Shown here piece by piece: positions 40,459-49,091 of a DNA stretch of 64,000 nucleotides; within the stretch, counting starts at the first letter, position 1, and the number at the start of each line of letters is the position of its first letter. Where the stretch lies: positions 3,534,001 to 3,598,000 of the forward strand of contig NZ_LT629748.1 in assembly GCF_900105005.1 (NCBI RefSeq). The letters are read 5' to 3'. Position numbers and translations under genes: made by a program. Below the pieces are notes generated by a model. That model was given only the letters and a program-made list of their open reading frames with translations. It ran no database searches and was not told where the DNA came from. This DNA is from Halopseudomonas litoralis. Lineage in GTDB: Bacteria; Pseudomonadota; Gammaproteobacteria; Pseudomonadales; Pseudomonadaceae.

Positions 40459-41648
40459 GGAAGGTCTGAAATACCGGCCATATGGGCGGCGATTATGACC
40501 TCGGCTCACAAAAAAAACATTTCAGGAACGATTTCATCGCCCTCAGTCGCGTTTTCAGCTCGTTGCAGCCCCTTTTCGGCCATCCAGGCCGCTGTACCCA
40601 GTACTCCGGGCGGATTTATCCTGCACTTAACAGCTGTTTTCGGGCCATCCATAGGTTGGCCAGGGCGAACAAGGTATGCAACTGGGCCGTGTTCTTCGCC
40701 AGGCCCTTGTAGCGCACCTTGGTGAATCCGAACTGGCATTTGATCACTCGAAACGGATGCTCGACCTTGGCTCGTGTACTGGCTTTGGCCCGCTCGATTC
40801 GGCGCAAGCCTTTCTCGATCAGCTTGGTTTTGCTCAATGTCTTGAGCTTGCCTGGGCGCATCGCAATCGACCAGACCACCTGCTTGCGCCCTTTGTGTTC
40901 ATCCCGTTTCTGAACGCCGGTATAGCCGGCGTCACCGCATACATGGGTTTCTTCGCCATGCAGAAGCTTGTCTACCTGAGTAACATCGCCCGCATTGGCC
41001 GCCGTCCCCACGAGACTGTGAACCAGCCCTGACTCAGCATCAACGCCAATGTGGGCCTTCATGCCAAAATAATACTGGTTACCCTTCTTGGTCTGATGCA
41101 TCTCGGGATCGCGCTTACCTTCTTTGTTCTTGGTCGAACTGGGTGCATGAATGATGGTTGCATCGACCACGGTGCCGTGGCGCAGCATTAGCCCGTGCTC
41201 ACCCAGGTAACGATTGACCACTTCGAACAACGCCGTGGACAGGCCGTAGCGTTCCAGCAGCCGACGGAATTTGAGAATAGTGGTTTCATCCGGAATGCGA
41301 TCAAGTTGAAGGCCCGCGAAGAGTCGCAAGATGGTGGTTTCATACAGCGCTTCTTCCATCGCTGGATCGCTGTACCCAAACCAGTTCTGCATCAGATGAA
41401 CTCGCAGCATCGCGTCGAGCGGGTAAGCAGGTCGACCACCTTCGCCCTTGGGATAGTGCGGCTCGATCAGCGCCAGCAATGGCTTCCAGGGAACCACTCG
41501 ATCCATTTCCAGCAGAAAGCGCTCACGGCGGGTCTGCTTACGTTTACCAGCGTATTCGGCGTCTGCAAAGCTCATCTGTTTCATGCGGTGGTCTCGAAAA
41601 TGGCGCTGACGCATTTTACCTTTTCAGGAAGTCTTTTTCAGACCTTCC
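40459..41648 (-). mobile_element. IS5-family insertion sequence (1190 bp)
   Basis: Short inverted ends GGAAGGTCTGAA (left) and its complement TTCAGACCTTCC (right) bound one transposase gene. The flanks are TTAG at the left and TTAA at the right; both fit the YTAR target of the IS5 group but differ by one base, so the duplication is mutated or the flanks were exchanged. It separates czcRS from the second PtrA-like/DUF2790 module. Confidence 0.85.
40616..41584 (-). CDS. IS5-group transposase
   Basis: A 322-residue DDE transposase close to that of IS5 itself. It has the N-terminal DUF772-type domain (LLALIEPHYPKGEGGRPAYP and MLRVHLMQNWFGYSD), the first Asp in GTVVDATIIHAPSSTKN, DPEMHQTKKGNQYYFGMKAH, the second Asp in CGDAGYTGV and the Glu in KVEHPFRVIK. 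ATG 41584 is chosen as the family start (MKQMSFADAEYAGKRKQT). The frame is intact, so the element could be active. Confidence 0.95.
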   Translation of the reverse strand: MKQMSFADAEYAGKRKQTRRERFLLEMDRVVPWKPLLALIEPHYPKGEGGRPAYPLDAMLRVHLMQNWFGYSDPAMEEALYETTILRLFAGLQLDRIPDETTILKFRRLLERYGLSTALFEVVNRYLGEHGLMLRHGTVVDATIIHAPSSTKNKEGKRDPEMHQTKKGNQYYFGMKAHIGVDAESGLVHSLVGTAANAGDVTQVDKLLHGEETHVCGDAGYTGVQKRDEHKGRKQVVWSIAMRPGKLKTLSKTKLIEKGLRRIERAKASTRAKVEHPFRVIKCQFGFTKVRYKGLAKNTAQLHTLFALANLWMARKQLLSAG

Positions 41649-41950
41649 TTAATGCTAAATTACAATTTCGTCATTTTTGGGGGTGGGGTGCTGCTTCAGT
41701 CAGCGCACAATAACTGTTGGTGCGACGGCGATTCCGGAGGTTGACACAGGCGGGGGAGCAGCAGGTATGTAATAAGCATTTACCGGCTTGGCTTGAGAGG
41801 CTGTCGATGTCGTTTTTTCAATCGGCGTAGCATGTCGACAAGGAAGACATCAGCGTGCCGCTGGCGGGCTTTTGATCTTGAAATAGCCCAATCAGAGGAA
41901 CATAAAACTCTGACTGGGCCCAGGTTTTGGGGATGAACAGCGTGAATCTG
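41649..41950. other. 302-bp region between IS5 and the PtrA-like gene
   Basis: No gene is seen. It contains the hairpin at 41886-41919 and a G-rich run (GGGGGTGGGG) next to the IS5 end. Confidence 0.5.
41886..41919 (-). terminator. Hairpin after the PtrA-like gene
   Basis: GCCCAATCAGAG and CTCTGACTGGGC pair over 12 bp with one G-T pair and a 10-base loop. It lies 31 bases beyond the stop of the leftward gene. The T-run is weak (CTATTTC). Confidence 0.5.
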
Positions 41951-42166
41951 TCACTTCCTTTTCTTTGTAGAGTCTGATTCTTCTTCGCTGTTCCGAGTTA
42001 TCTGCTCTTCATTTTTTTGCGATTGTTTGGCTTCGCTACGCTCTTTGTTTTGTTCACGCAAATCTTCCACCATCTCTCTATAGCGCATGCTTCCATCCTC
42101 TGCATGTGCTGTCGCGGCGATGGTGAAAGAAAAAAGGAGAGCAAAAATAGTGGTTATAGTCTTCAT
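41951..42166 (-). CDS. Small secreted PtrA-like protein, intact copy
   Basis: A 71-residue precursor: a signal peptide (TITTIFALLFSFTIAATAHA), then a mature, highly charged helical region (SMRYREMVEDLREQNKERSE, then Lys/Glu-rich to the end). No cysteine or metal site is obvious. It is the intact paralogue of the truncated gene at 29346-29612. It is divergent from a DUF2790 gene, as is its paralogue. Start ATG 42166 has AGGA about 7 bases upstream. The name PtrA-like (copper-induced small Pseudomonas protein) is a tentative family guess. Confidence 0.65.
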   Translation of the reverse strand: MKTITTIFALLFSFTIAATAHAEDGSMRYREMVEDLREQNKERSEAKQSQKNEEQITRNSEEESDSTKKRK

Positions 42167-42246
42167 GGGCATTCCTGACGGTGATTGTAGGATTTCAGGT
42201 CGTGTTAACTATAGGATGTTAAATCTGAACACAAGATGACGACAGA

Positions 42247-42262
42247 ATTACAATTATGTAAT
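42247..42262. promoter_or_regulatory. CopR-type box, copy 2
   Basis: ATTACAATTATGTAAT is a perfect match to ATTAC-N6-GTAAT. It lies between the divergent second PtrA-like and DUF2790 genes, as copy 1 does in the first module. A degenerate half site (TTTTGTAATG) lies at 42334-42343. Confidence 0.7.
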
Positions 42263-42417
42263 CCTTGTCATTGTCCATGCTGAGGGCATGGTTTGGGATG
42301 AGGGATAATTCAAACAAATATGTGAGATTGCAGTTTTGTAATGTCTACTTCATTTTGATGACAGGTTCATATGACATTATACCTTTTATTAATTTTAAGT
42401 AGAGCAGGGATATTGGA

Positions 42418-42747
42418 ATGATAAATAAAATTGCGGCTTTCTCTATTATGTTTTTTTCTTCTTTCGCGCTGGCTGAGGGGAGTACTGATACTGTTTATGG
42501 TGAAATGATCAAAAAAAATGAGAAGAAGTGGCGCGAATACGCCTTGTCAATGGGCAAGAATCCACCGGAAACGGAACACTACCGATACGGAATGAAACTT
42601 GATGTAGAAAAAGTCCTACATCTTACCTCCAGAAATATAGGTTGTGGTGTCATGCCAGCTCAGATGGCATACAAAGATTCCAACGATGAGCTGCGTATCC
42701 TTGAGTATCGTACCTCCGGTACCAAGTGCCCAGGAGACGGAGGGTGA
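42418..42747 (+). CDS. DUF2790 small secreted protein, copy 2
   Basis: A 109-residue precursor: a signal peptide (IAAFSIMFFSSFALA), then AEGSTDTVYGEMIKKNEKKW, ETEHYRYGMKLDVEKVLHLT, NIGCGVMPAQMAYKDSN and YRTSGTKCPGDGG. The two cysteines are conserved with copy 1. The copies share most residues in the mature part, but the signal peptides differ. It should be periplasmic. The function of DUF2790 is unknown; copper induction in Pseudomonas and the CopR-type box upstream suggest a role in copper stress. Confidence 0.83.
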   Translation: MINKIAAFSIMFFSSFALAEGSTDTVYGEMIKKNEKKWREYALSMGKNPPETEHYRYGMKLDVEKVLHLTSRNIGCGVMPAQMAYKDSNDELRILEYRTSGTKCPGDGG

Positions 42748-43153
42748 TGGCCTGGATCTATGATCTGGTCGCGATCTCTAGCTAGGGAAGCGAGCGATAT
42801 TATATCCAGATATGGAAATTCACTTCTATGCCTGTGGTTTCAGCTGCCGTCGTTGCTCTTGAGTGAAGGCTTGTCGGCAGCAACTGAATCTTCCATCGAG
42901 CATTACTCTTCTGCTAGCGACTGCTCTAGCTTGAAAGCTATCGTGTATTTTCTGCGTAGACATCATGGCATACCATTATCATGAATCGCGGCCGTCGCCA
43001 TCTGAATTGAAGATTTCGCTGTTACTGTGTATTCCAGTGATGCGACACCCAGTTTCAGCGATCGTAACCCACGCGGGCTGGAGGATTTGCCCCTTTCATT
43101 CCAGTGGTTGTGATCCACTCCGCTGATGAACCTGACCCACCCCTAAGCCGACG
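42748..43153. other. 406-bp region with IS21-like terminal repeats
   Basis: No gene is convincing. At 43031-43118 are three related blocks: ATTCCAGTGATGCGACACCC (43031), GTTTCAGCGATCGTAACCCA (43052) and ATTCCAGTGGTTGTGATCCA (43098). Multiple short end repeats of this kind are typical of IS21-family elements, and an istB-like fragment lies at 43930-44049. Confidence 0.4.
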
Positions 43154-43615
43154 TTAGAGCCAGCGACGCACTTGGGCTTGATAGGCCCGGAACTTGCCGC
43201 CGAACAGGGTTGTCAGGGCGCGCTCCTCAGGGCTGATTTGGAAGCGATTCATATACAGAACAAATCCCAGCACCCCAAGCAACGCCAACGGTGATGCCAG
43301 ATAACAAGCCCAGGCCAGCAGCAACAGGGCAAAGCCGACGTACATCGGGTTGCGTGAGTACTGATAGATACCCGATCGTACCAGCGCCGATGCAGTTTCA
43401 GGTTTCAAGGGATTGACGGTGGTCTGAGCTTGCCGAAACGACAGAACTCCGGCCACACTGAAGCAAACGCCTACGGCCAAAACGAACAGCGCCATCAACA
43501 CCCGCCCCAAATACGGCAGGTCAAGGCCCGGCATATAGTGGGCAGCCAACCACATTAGCAGCCCGAAGAGGGCGGTCACAATCGGCGGAGGTATCTTGTT
43601 TTCCAGTGCTCGCAT
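43154..43615 (-). CDS. Isoprenylcysteine carboxyl methyltransferase (ICMT)-family membrane protein
   Basis: A 153-residue protein with about four hydrophobic segments and the ICMT/PEMT-type C-terminal motif: LVRSGIYQYSRNPMYVGFAL (about residues 80-99) and SPEERALTTLFGGKFRAYQA. These bind S-adenosylmethionine in the membrane. Short members often sit beside CDF exporters and MerR-family regulators in Pseudomonas metal clusters; the methylated substrate is unknown. CAGGAG precedes ATG 43615. A 40-codon CDF-like remnant lies 21 bases upstream behind a MerR-type promoter, so this gene is the only intact member of the locus. Confidence 0.83.
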   Translation of the reverse strand: MRALENKIPPPIVTALFGLLMWLAAHYMPGLDLPYLGRVLMALFVLAVGVCFSVAGVLSFRQAQTTVNPLKPETASALVRSGIYQYSRNPMYVGFALLLLAWACYLASPLALLGVLGFVLYMNRFQISPEERALTTLFGGKFRAYQAQVRRWL

Positions 43616-43636
43616 ATAAAACTCCTGATAAAGCAG

Positions 43637-43759
43637 TCACAGTACTTGCGCCAGTCTTTGTCGGCAATGGCTACAGCACAGATGGATATAGAGCACGCGG
43701 CTCTGCTGGTCGCGTAGCTGTGCCAGTTCGCTCGCCCTATCTTCGCAGCAACTATCCAT
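43637..43759 (-). pseudogene. N-terminal remnant of a CDF (CzcD-like) exporter
   Basis: A 40-codon frame begins MDSCCEDRASELAQLRDQQS and then RVLYI, which resembles the N-terminus of CDF exporters found in cadR-linked clusters (a Cys-rich start and a RxLxRQxRVLYIVL segment). It then switches to HLCCSHCRQRLAQVL and stops. The membrane domain is missing, so it looks like an internal deletion. GAGG lies 7 bases before the ATG, and the MerR-type promoter is directly upstream, so a short Cys-rich peptide could still be made. Confidence 0.45.
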
Positions 43760-43797
43760 GACCGATCCTCAGGTGTGCTGATTACGGCTAGTTTGGA

Positions 43798-43820
43798 GGT
43801 TATAGCGGCTATAGGGTCAA
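43798..43820 (-). promoter_or_regulatory. MerR-type dyad promoter
   Basis: Read leftward: TTGACC (-35), then the dyad CTATAGCCGCTATAA, then CCTCCAAACTAG. A dyad inside a long (about 19-20 bp) spacer is the hallmark of MerR-family metal promoters such as those for CadR and PbrR. It drives the CDF remnant and the ICMT gene. The divergent merR gene is decayed. Confidence 0.65.
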
Positions 43821-43826
43821 GCAGCG

Positions 43827-43927
43827 ATGAGCACGACGAGTACACCATTAGTCAGTTAGCCAAGACAACAGACACTAAGGCGGTGACGGTCTGCTACTAC
43901 GAGCAACCGGGCCTGCTGCCGTCGGCG
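43827..43927 (+). pseudogene. MerR-family regulator, 5' fragment with frameshift
   Basis: The frame reads YTISQLAKTTDTKAVTVCYY then EQPGLLPSAG, close to the MerR DNA-binding start (Y-T-I-G-Q-L-A-K, V-x-T-I-R-Y-Y-E, G-L-L-P). The only good ATG (43827) is in another frame, and the protein stops matching after about 33 residues. The effector domain with the metal cysteines is missing. It was probably a CadR/PbrR-type regulator of the divergent promoter. Confidence 0.65.
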
Positions 43928-43929
43928 GG

Positions 43930-44049
43930 CGCTCGCCTTCGGGAGTCCATCTACTCATCCTCGATGACTTCGGACTGGCTCTGGTAGAACCCACGGTGGG
44001 ATATACCTTGCTGGATATTGTCGATCAGCACCTACAGTTGAAGCAGTAG
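43930..44049 (+). pseudogene. IstB-like fragment (IS21 helper ATPase)
   Basis: The frame reads VHLLILDDFGLALVEPTVGY and then TLLDIVDQHLQ before TAG. LLILDDFGLA followed by LL-E/D-I-xD is the Walker B region of IstB. The rest of the gene is missing. It abuts the merR fragment, so an IS21-type element probably destroyed the regulator. Confidence 0.5.
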
Positions 44050-44143
44050 CTGTATGTTGCAGATTAATTCAGGACTAACTGATGCGGCCGCCAACGAGCC
44101 GGTTGAAACAGCGACCGCCATAAATGACAGCCGCTTCCCTCGT

Positions 44144-44488
44144 TTACATTTTATCAATACTGATTATGGTCGAATGCATTCCACTGGATGTGAACTCGAA
44201 CTCGATTACATCTCTTTCTTTCAAGTCTCGCATTAGATCAGGTGAAGCTTTGAAGCCCATGGTCATTGGCGGCCAGCCTAAAGATTCAACGGGACCGTGG
44301 GCGATCACCATCATTCCGCTTTCCAAATTAATCTTTTTAACCGTTCCGCTGGCTATGGCGATTGATTCGGATGCACTTTGACTCGTCGCGTTATGACTCA
44401 TGTGTTTGTTTTTTCCTGGTTGCTCCGCCGCTGTGGCAGAAATAGGCGTTAACAATAGCATTGCTATACTTATAGATATGAGTCTCAT
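44144..44488 (-). CDS. cusF: CusF-type periplasmic copper/silver chaperone
   Basis: CusF hands Cu+ or Ag+ to the CusCBA pump in the periplasm. The 114-residue precursor has a signal peptide (LISISIAMLLLTPISATA) and the CusF OB-fold with the ligand cluster around WPPMTMGF (Trp and two Met, about residues 72-79) and a preceding His in VIAHGPVESLG. The ATG 44488 shares its A with the cusA stop codon; GGAG lies 7 bases upstream. It ends the cusCBAF operon. A second CusF-like domain is fused to CusB here. Confidence 0.9.
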   Translation of the reverse strand: MRLISISIAMLLLTPISATAAEQPGKNKHMSHNATSQSASESIAIASGTVKKINLESGMMVIAHGPVESLGWPPMTMGFKASPDLMRDLKERDVIEFEFTSSGMHSTIISIDKM

Positions 44489-47400
44489 CAATATTCTCCA
44501 TATTTACTGGTCGGTTGTGTCGTTAAAGATCTTGAGCGCTTGCGGTGCATAAGCAAATAAGCTGCTGGCAATACAAACAGGGATAGTAGAGGGGCGGTGA
44601 TCATTCCACCTACCATGGGAGCGGCAATACGGCTCATGATTTCGCTGCCGGTGCCGCTTCCCAGGAGTATGGGCAATAGCCCAGCGATAATAACCGCAAC
44701 TGTCATGGCCTTCGGGCGTACCCGCTGTACGGCCCCTTCATGAATTGCATCAAGTAGATCGCCTTCGCCCTGAGCGCCTTTTTCCAGCCTTTCAACCCAG
44801 GCGTTTTTCAAATACAAGAGCATGATCACTCCGAATTCTGCCGAGACGCCTGCCAACGCAATAAAGCCGACGCCAGTAGAGATAGAGAAGTGATAGCCCA
44901 ACAGGTACAAGAACCAGACGCCACCCGTGAGCGCAAAAGGCAAGGTCACCATGATCAGCATTGCTTCGCCAATACGTGAAAATATCAGGTAGAGCAGTAC
45001 AAAGATGATCAGCATCGTGGCAGGTACGACAAGCTTCAGCTTGGCATTAGCGCGCTCCATGAATTCGAACTGGCCCGAATAGTTGATACTCATACCCGCT
45101 CCGATCTCAACGCTCTCGCTGACCCTTTCTTTCAGGTCGTTAACAACCGCAGCCATGTCCCGGCCGCGCGCGTCAATATAAACCACGCCTGATAATCTGG
45201 CGTTTTCACTATTGAGCATCGGTGGCCCATCAACCACCTGGATTTTAGCAACGGTACCCAAGGTAATCTGCGCGCCTTGCGGCGTAAATATCGGAAGTTC
45301 ACGCAACGTCCCCAATGAGTCGCGCCATTCGCGTCCATAACGCAGGTTGATGGGGTATCTAGCGAGCCCCTCGACGGTTTCACCAATGGTCTGGCCACCG
45401 ATAGCGCCTGCTACTATGGCCTGCACATCAGCGATATTCAGGCCGTAACGTGCTGCCGTCTGCCGATCAATATCCACGTCAATGTAGCGCCCGCCGGTAA
45501 GTCTCTCCGCCAACGACATGGTGACGCCTGGTATCGTTTTTGCTATGTCCTCAATTGCTTTGGTGGTTTTTTCAATCTGCGCAAGGTCGGTGCCATAAAC
45601 CTTTACGCCTATCGGGCTTTTGATACCCGTTGCGAGCATATCGATGCGGTTACGTATCGGTGGTATCCAGAGGTTAGCCAAGCCGGGTACTTGTACTGTC
45701 TGATCCAGCTCCTCCACCAGCTTTTCAGCTGTCATGCCTGGCCGCCACTCTTCCTTGGGCTTGAACTGGATAGTTGTTTCAAACATCTCCAACGGCGCCG
45801 GGTCGGTGGCAGTGTCGGCGCGGCCCGCTTTGCCGAATACATGCGCAACTTCCGGAACTGTTTTGATAAGCCGATTCGTCTGCTGCAATAACTCCGATGC
45901 TTTGTTTGCGGATAACCCGGGGAGCGCTGTAGGCATGTACAGCAGGTCTCCCTCGTCCATGGGTGGCAGGAATTCACCACCCAGCTGAGATGCAGGCCAT
46001 AAGCCGGTTAGAAAAACCAGAACTGCCACCATCAAGGTTGTTTTTGGCCAACGTAGGACTGCGTCGAGAACGGGCTCATACATTTTGATGAGGCCTCGAT
46101 TAAGCGGGTTGCGGTGTTCGTTTGGAATTTTTCCTCGAATCCAATACCCCATCAGCACCGGCACCAAGGTGACAGATAAGCCAGCGGCCGCTGCCATGGC
46201 ATAGGTTTTGGTGAAAGCCAGCGGGCCAAACAACCGGCCTTCCTGAGCTTCGAGAGTGAACACCGGGATGAATGAAAGGGTAATGATCAACAGGCAGAAA
46301 AACAGCGCAGGCCCAACCTCGACGGCCGCATCGGTGATCACCTTCCAGTGCGCCTCGCCTTTCAAGGTGGAGTCAGGATGCTCTCGGTGCCAGCTTTCGA
46401 TATGTTTGTGCGTGTTTTCAACCATGACGATGGCCGCATCCACCATCGCCCCAATCGCAATGGCGATGCCGCCCAAGGACATGATGTTGGCGTTGATGCC
46501 CTGGCGCTGCATGATGATAAAAGCAATCAGGATGCCGATGGGCAAGGAAACAATCGCCACCAGGGATGATCGCAAATGCCACAAGAAAAGCGCACATACC
46601 AGTGCCACGATGATGAATTCTAGAATGAGTTTGGAGCTGAGGTTTTTGACCGCACTATCAATCAGCTTACTGCGGTCATAGGTCGTGACGATTTCGACCC
46701 CCTCAGGGAGGCTGGCCTTAAGCTCATCAAGTTTGCTCTGGACTGCGGCGATGGTTTCCCGTGCGTTCTTGCCGCTACGCAAGATAACAACTCCTCCCAC
46801 CACCTCACCTTCGCCATCAAGCTCGGCTATCCCGCGACGCATCTCTGGGCCGAGTTGGATATGTGCTACGTCCCCCAGGGTCACGGGGACTCCGCTGTCG
46901 AGACGCAGGGGGATGGCGCGAAAGTCGTTCAAGGTTTGCAGATATCCCGTCGCACGCACCATGAATTCCGTTTCCGCGAGCTCCAGGACACTACCGCCTG
47001 TCTCCCGGTTGGCTTCGTCGATAGCCTGGGCGATCTGTTGCTGAGTTATCCCTCTGCTAGCCATACGCACCGGATCTAGGACAACCTGGTACTGTTTAAC
47101 CATTCCACCTATGGGGGCTACTTCCGCAACATTGGGCAGAGTCTTGAGCTCGTAGCGCAGGAACCAGTCTTGCAACGAGCGCAATTGGGCGAGGTCATGA
47201 TTTCCCGTGCGGTCTACCAGCGCATATTGGTAAATCCAGCCCACCCCTGTAGCGTCGGGCCCCAGGGCCGGCTTGGCAGTAGCCGGAAGGCGGCTTTGAA
47301 CCTGGCTCAGATACTCCAGTACACGTGAGCGAGCCCAATAGAGATCAGTGCCGTCCTCGAACAGGACGTAGACGAAGCTATCGCCGAAGAAGGAGTAACC

Positions 47401-47649
47401 GCGAACGGTCTTGGCCCCGGGCACGGACAACATGGTTGTCGTCAGGGGGTATGTCACCTGATTCTCGACGATCTGTGGAGCCTGCCCAGGAAAGGGAGTA
47501 CGGATGATGACCTGAACATCGGACAGGTCAGGCAGCGCATCCATTGCAGTATTCTTGACCGACCACACGCCCCAGGCCACTGCAAACAAGGTGGCCAGCA
47601 GAATCAAGAAACGGTTGGCTACCGACCACCGGATAATGACAGCAATCAT
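44488..47649 (-). CDS. cusA: CusA-type copper/silver efflux RND pump
   Basis: CusA pumps Cu+ and Ag+ from the periplasm through CusCB. The 1053-residue protein has the 12-helix RND plan. The helix-4 signature [17 protein letters not shown] (about residues 397-413) is the HME4 pattern of monovalent-ion pumps and differs from the CzcA pattern at 32267-35401. Met residues for the copper path occur in the second periplasmic part ([33 protein letters not shown]). The start overlaps cusB by four bases and the end touches cusF. Confidence 0.95.
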   Translation of the reverse strand: MIAVIIRWSVANRFLILLATLFAVAWGVWSVKNTAMDALPDLSDVQVIIRTPFPGQAPQIVENQVTYPLTTTMLSVPGAKTVRGYSFFGDSFVYVLFEDGTDLYWARSRVLEYLSQVQSRLPATAKPALGPDATGVGWIYQYALVDRTGNHDLAQLRSLQDWFLRYELKTLPNVAEVAPIGGMVKQYQVVLDPVRMASRGITQQQIAQAIDEANRETGGSVLELAETEFMVRATGYLQTLNDFRAIPLRLDSGVPVTLGDVAHIQLGPEMRRGIAELDGEGEVVGGVVILRSGKNARETIAAVQSKLDELKASLPEGVEIVTTYDRSKLIDSAVKNLSSKLILEFIIVALVCALFLWHLRSSLVAIVSLPIGILIAFIIMQRQGINANIMSLGGIAIAIGAMVDAAIVMVENTHKHIESWHREHPDSTLKGEAHWKVITDAAVEVGPALFFCLLIITLSFIPVFTLEAQEGRLFGPLAFTKTYAMAAAAGLSVTLVPVLMGYWIRGKIPNEHRNPLNRGLIKMYEPVLDAVLRWPKTTLMVAVLVFLTGLWPASQLGGEFLPPMDEGDLLYMPTALPGLSANKASELLQQTNRLIKTVPEVAHVFGKAGRADTATDPAPLEMFETTIQFKPKEEWRPGMTAEKLVEELDQTVQVPGLANLWIPPIRNRIDMLATGIKSPIGVKVYGTDLAQIEKTTKAIEDIAKTIPGVTMSLAERLTGGRYIDVDIDRQTAARYGLNIADVQAIVAGAIGGQTIGETVEGLARYPINLRYGREWRDSLGTLRELPIFTPQGAQITLGTVAKIQVVDGPPMLNSENARLSGVVYIDARGRDMAAVVNDLKERVSESVEIGAGMSINYSGQFEFMERANAKLKLVVPATMLIIFVLLYLIFSRIGEAMLIMVTLPFALTGGVWFLYLLGYHFSISTGVGFIALAGVSAEFGVIMLLYLKNAWVERLEKGAQGEGDLLDAIHEGAVQRVRPKAMTVAVIIAGLLPILLGSGTGSEIMSRIAAPMVGGMITAPLLSLFVLPAAYLLMHRKRSRSLTTQPTSKYGEY

Positions 47650-49091
47650 TCTGGGGCCTCCAGTGTTTCGATGTGTTCAATGATCAGTCCCTCGTCGCTC
47701 TCGCGTACGGCAACACGAACCCGACTGCCCACTTGCACGCCTGCAAGCAGGGATGGGTCCGCGACCGGAAAAGCCATAGTCATCCCGGGCATATGCAGTG
47801 TTTTGAACGGCCCATGCGACAGACCAACCATGCCATCTTCCAGACTGACGATTGTGCCTTCGGCTTCATGCAGGACTGGTCCATGGGCATGATCAACGTC
47901 TTCCAGTGTTTGCGCGGTCAAACCGCGTAGGCTTGCCTCGGAGTCGAGTAGAAATTGTCCAGACGCTACGACTGTTTGTCCTGCATCCAGGCCCTCAAGT
48001 ATCTCAGTCTTGTCGCCGAACTCGCGCCCAGTACGCACCTCAGTAGGGCGATAACGTCCCTCTGCTTCAGCCAGCATGACCAAGGCACGCCGACCGGTGC
48101 GAATAACCGCTTCCGCAGGAACGACCAGCGCATGCTCTATGTTCCGGTTCAGTGTCACTTCGGCGGTCATGCCCGGGCGAAGTCGTTGCTCGGGATTGGG
48201 CAGCTCAGCACGAACGCGCACCGTTCTGCTGTCCAGATTGGCCTGCGACAACAGCGCCTGAATGGTTGCTTCAAGCGGTTCGCCTGCAAAGGCGGGCAGG
48301 TGCACGGTGATGCTTTGTCCCGGAGCCAGGTTTGTAACCTGCGCCTCGGGTACCGCAATTTCCAGCCAGACGGTGTCCAGCCCATTGACGCTGGCCAAAG
48401 AGTCACCCGCTTGCACGGTCATCCCCTGGCGCACATCCAGTGTCTTCACTGTCCCGCCTATTGGGCTTGTTACTGTCCAGACCGGGTGTGCTTTATGACT
48501 TCTTTCCAGTTGGCCGATTGTTTCTGTCGGCATGCCCGTAAGCCGTAACCTTTGTTTCGCGGCTGCGAGCAGCTGTGCATCGCCTACCTTACTGATAGCC
48601 AGGTACTCTTCCTGAGCCGCTGCCCAGGCAGGCACGAAGATATCCACCAGGGGCGCGCCTTTGGCGATGACATCCTCTGGGGCAAGGTCGTAAACGCGCT
48701 CGACAAAGCCACTGCTGCGTGCCTGCACTATCGCCACATCCCTGTCATTGAACGCCAATGTGGCTGCTGCCCTGAATGACTGGTTCATCGACTCACGCTG
48801 TACAGTGGCCAGTCGCATACCGAGGTTCTGCGTGATACCTGGATCAATGCTCATGGTTGCACCATTACCGGCTTCGTCTGCATATCGAGGCACGAGATCC
48901 ATGTCCATAAAAGGGGATTTGCCGGGCTTATCAAACTTCTGTTGCGGCATCATGGGGTCGTACCAATACAACACCTCCCTGTCTGCTATTTCAGAAGCAA
49001 AGCTTGCTGTAGGCAAGCTGGCTATAGTTGCGACTATGATGATCAAGGAAGAACTGAGACTGAAAGCAATGCGCTTGAATGGGGTGGTCAT
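47646..49091 (-). CDS. cusB: CusB-type adaptor with fused C-terminal CusF-like domain
   Basis: CusB bridges CusA and CusC. The 481-residue precursor has an N-terminal hydrophobic signal, then a heavy-metal-binding segment ([20 protein letters not shown] and MDMDLVPRY), the barrel-sandwich and alpha-hairpin core (about residues 120-330), a membrane-proximal domain, and a C-terminal extension at about 405-481. The extension carries [20 protein letters not shown], a CusF ligand pattern with His and two or three Met. This gives the pump an attached chaperone in addition to CusF at 44144. It overlaps cusC and cusA by four bases on each side. Confidence 0.93.
   Translation of the reverse strand: MTTPFKRIAFSLSSSLIIIVATIASLPTASFASEIADREVLYWYDPMMPQQKFDKPGKSPFMDMDLVPRYADEAGNGATMSIDPGITQNLGMRLATVQRESMNQSFRAAATLAFNDRDVAIVQARSSGFVERVYDLAPEDVIAKGAPLVDIFVPAWAAAQEEYLAISKVGDAQLLAAAKQRLRLTGMPTETIGQLERSHKAHPVWTVTSPIGGTVKTLDVRQGMTVQAGDSLASVNGLDTVWLEIAVPEAQVTNLAPGQSITVHLPAFAGEPLEATIQALLSQANLDSRTVRVRAELPNPEQRLRPGMTAEVTLNRNIEHALVVPAEAVIRTGRRALVMLAEAEGRYRPTEVRTGREFGDKTEILEGLDAGQTVVASGQFLLDSEASLRGLTAQTLEDVDHAHGPVLHEAEGTIVSLEDGMVGLSHGPFKTLHMPGMTMAFPVADPSLLAGVQVGSRVRVAVRESDEGLIIEHIETLEAPE

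Noticed and set aside
42760..42984. 74-codon frame after the second DUF2790 gene
   Set aside because: It has Ser/Leu-rich random composition, no ribosome-binding site and no counterpart after the first DUF2790 gene.
43576..43848. 90-codon leftward frame overlapping the ICMT start
   Set aside because: It runs across the MerR-type promoter in another frame than the CDF remnant, so it is a shadow.
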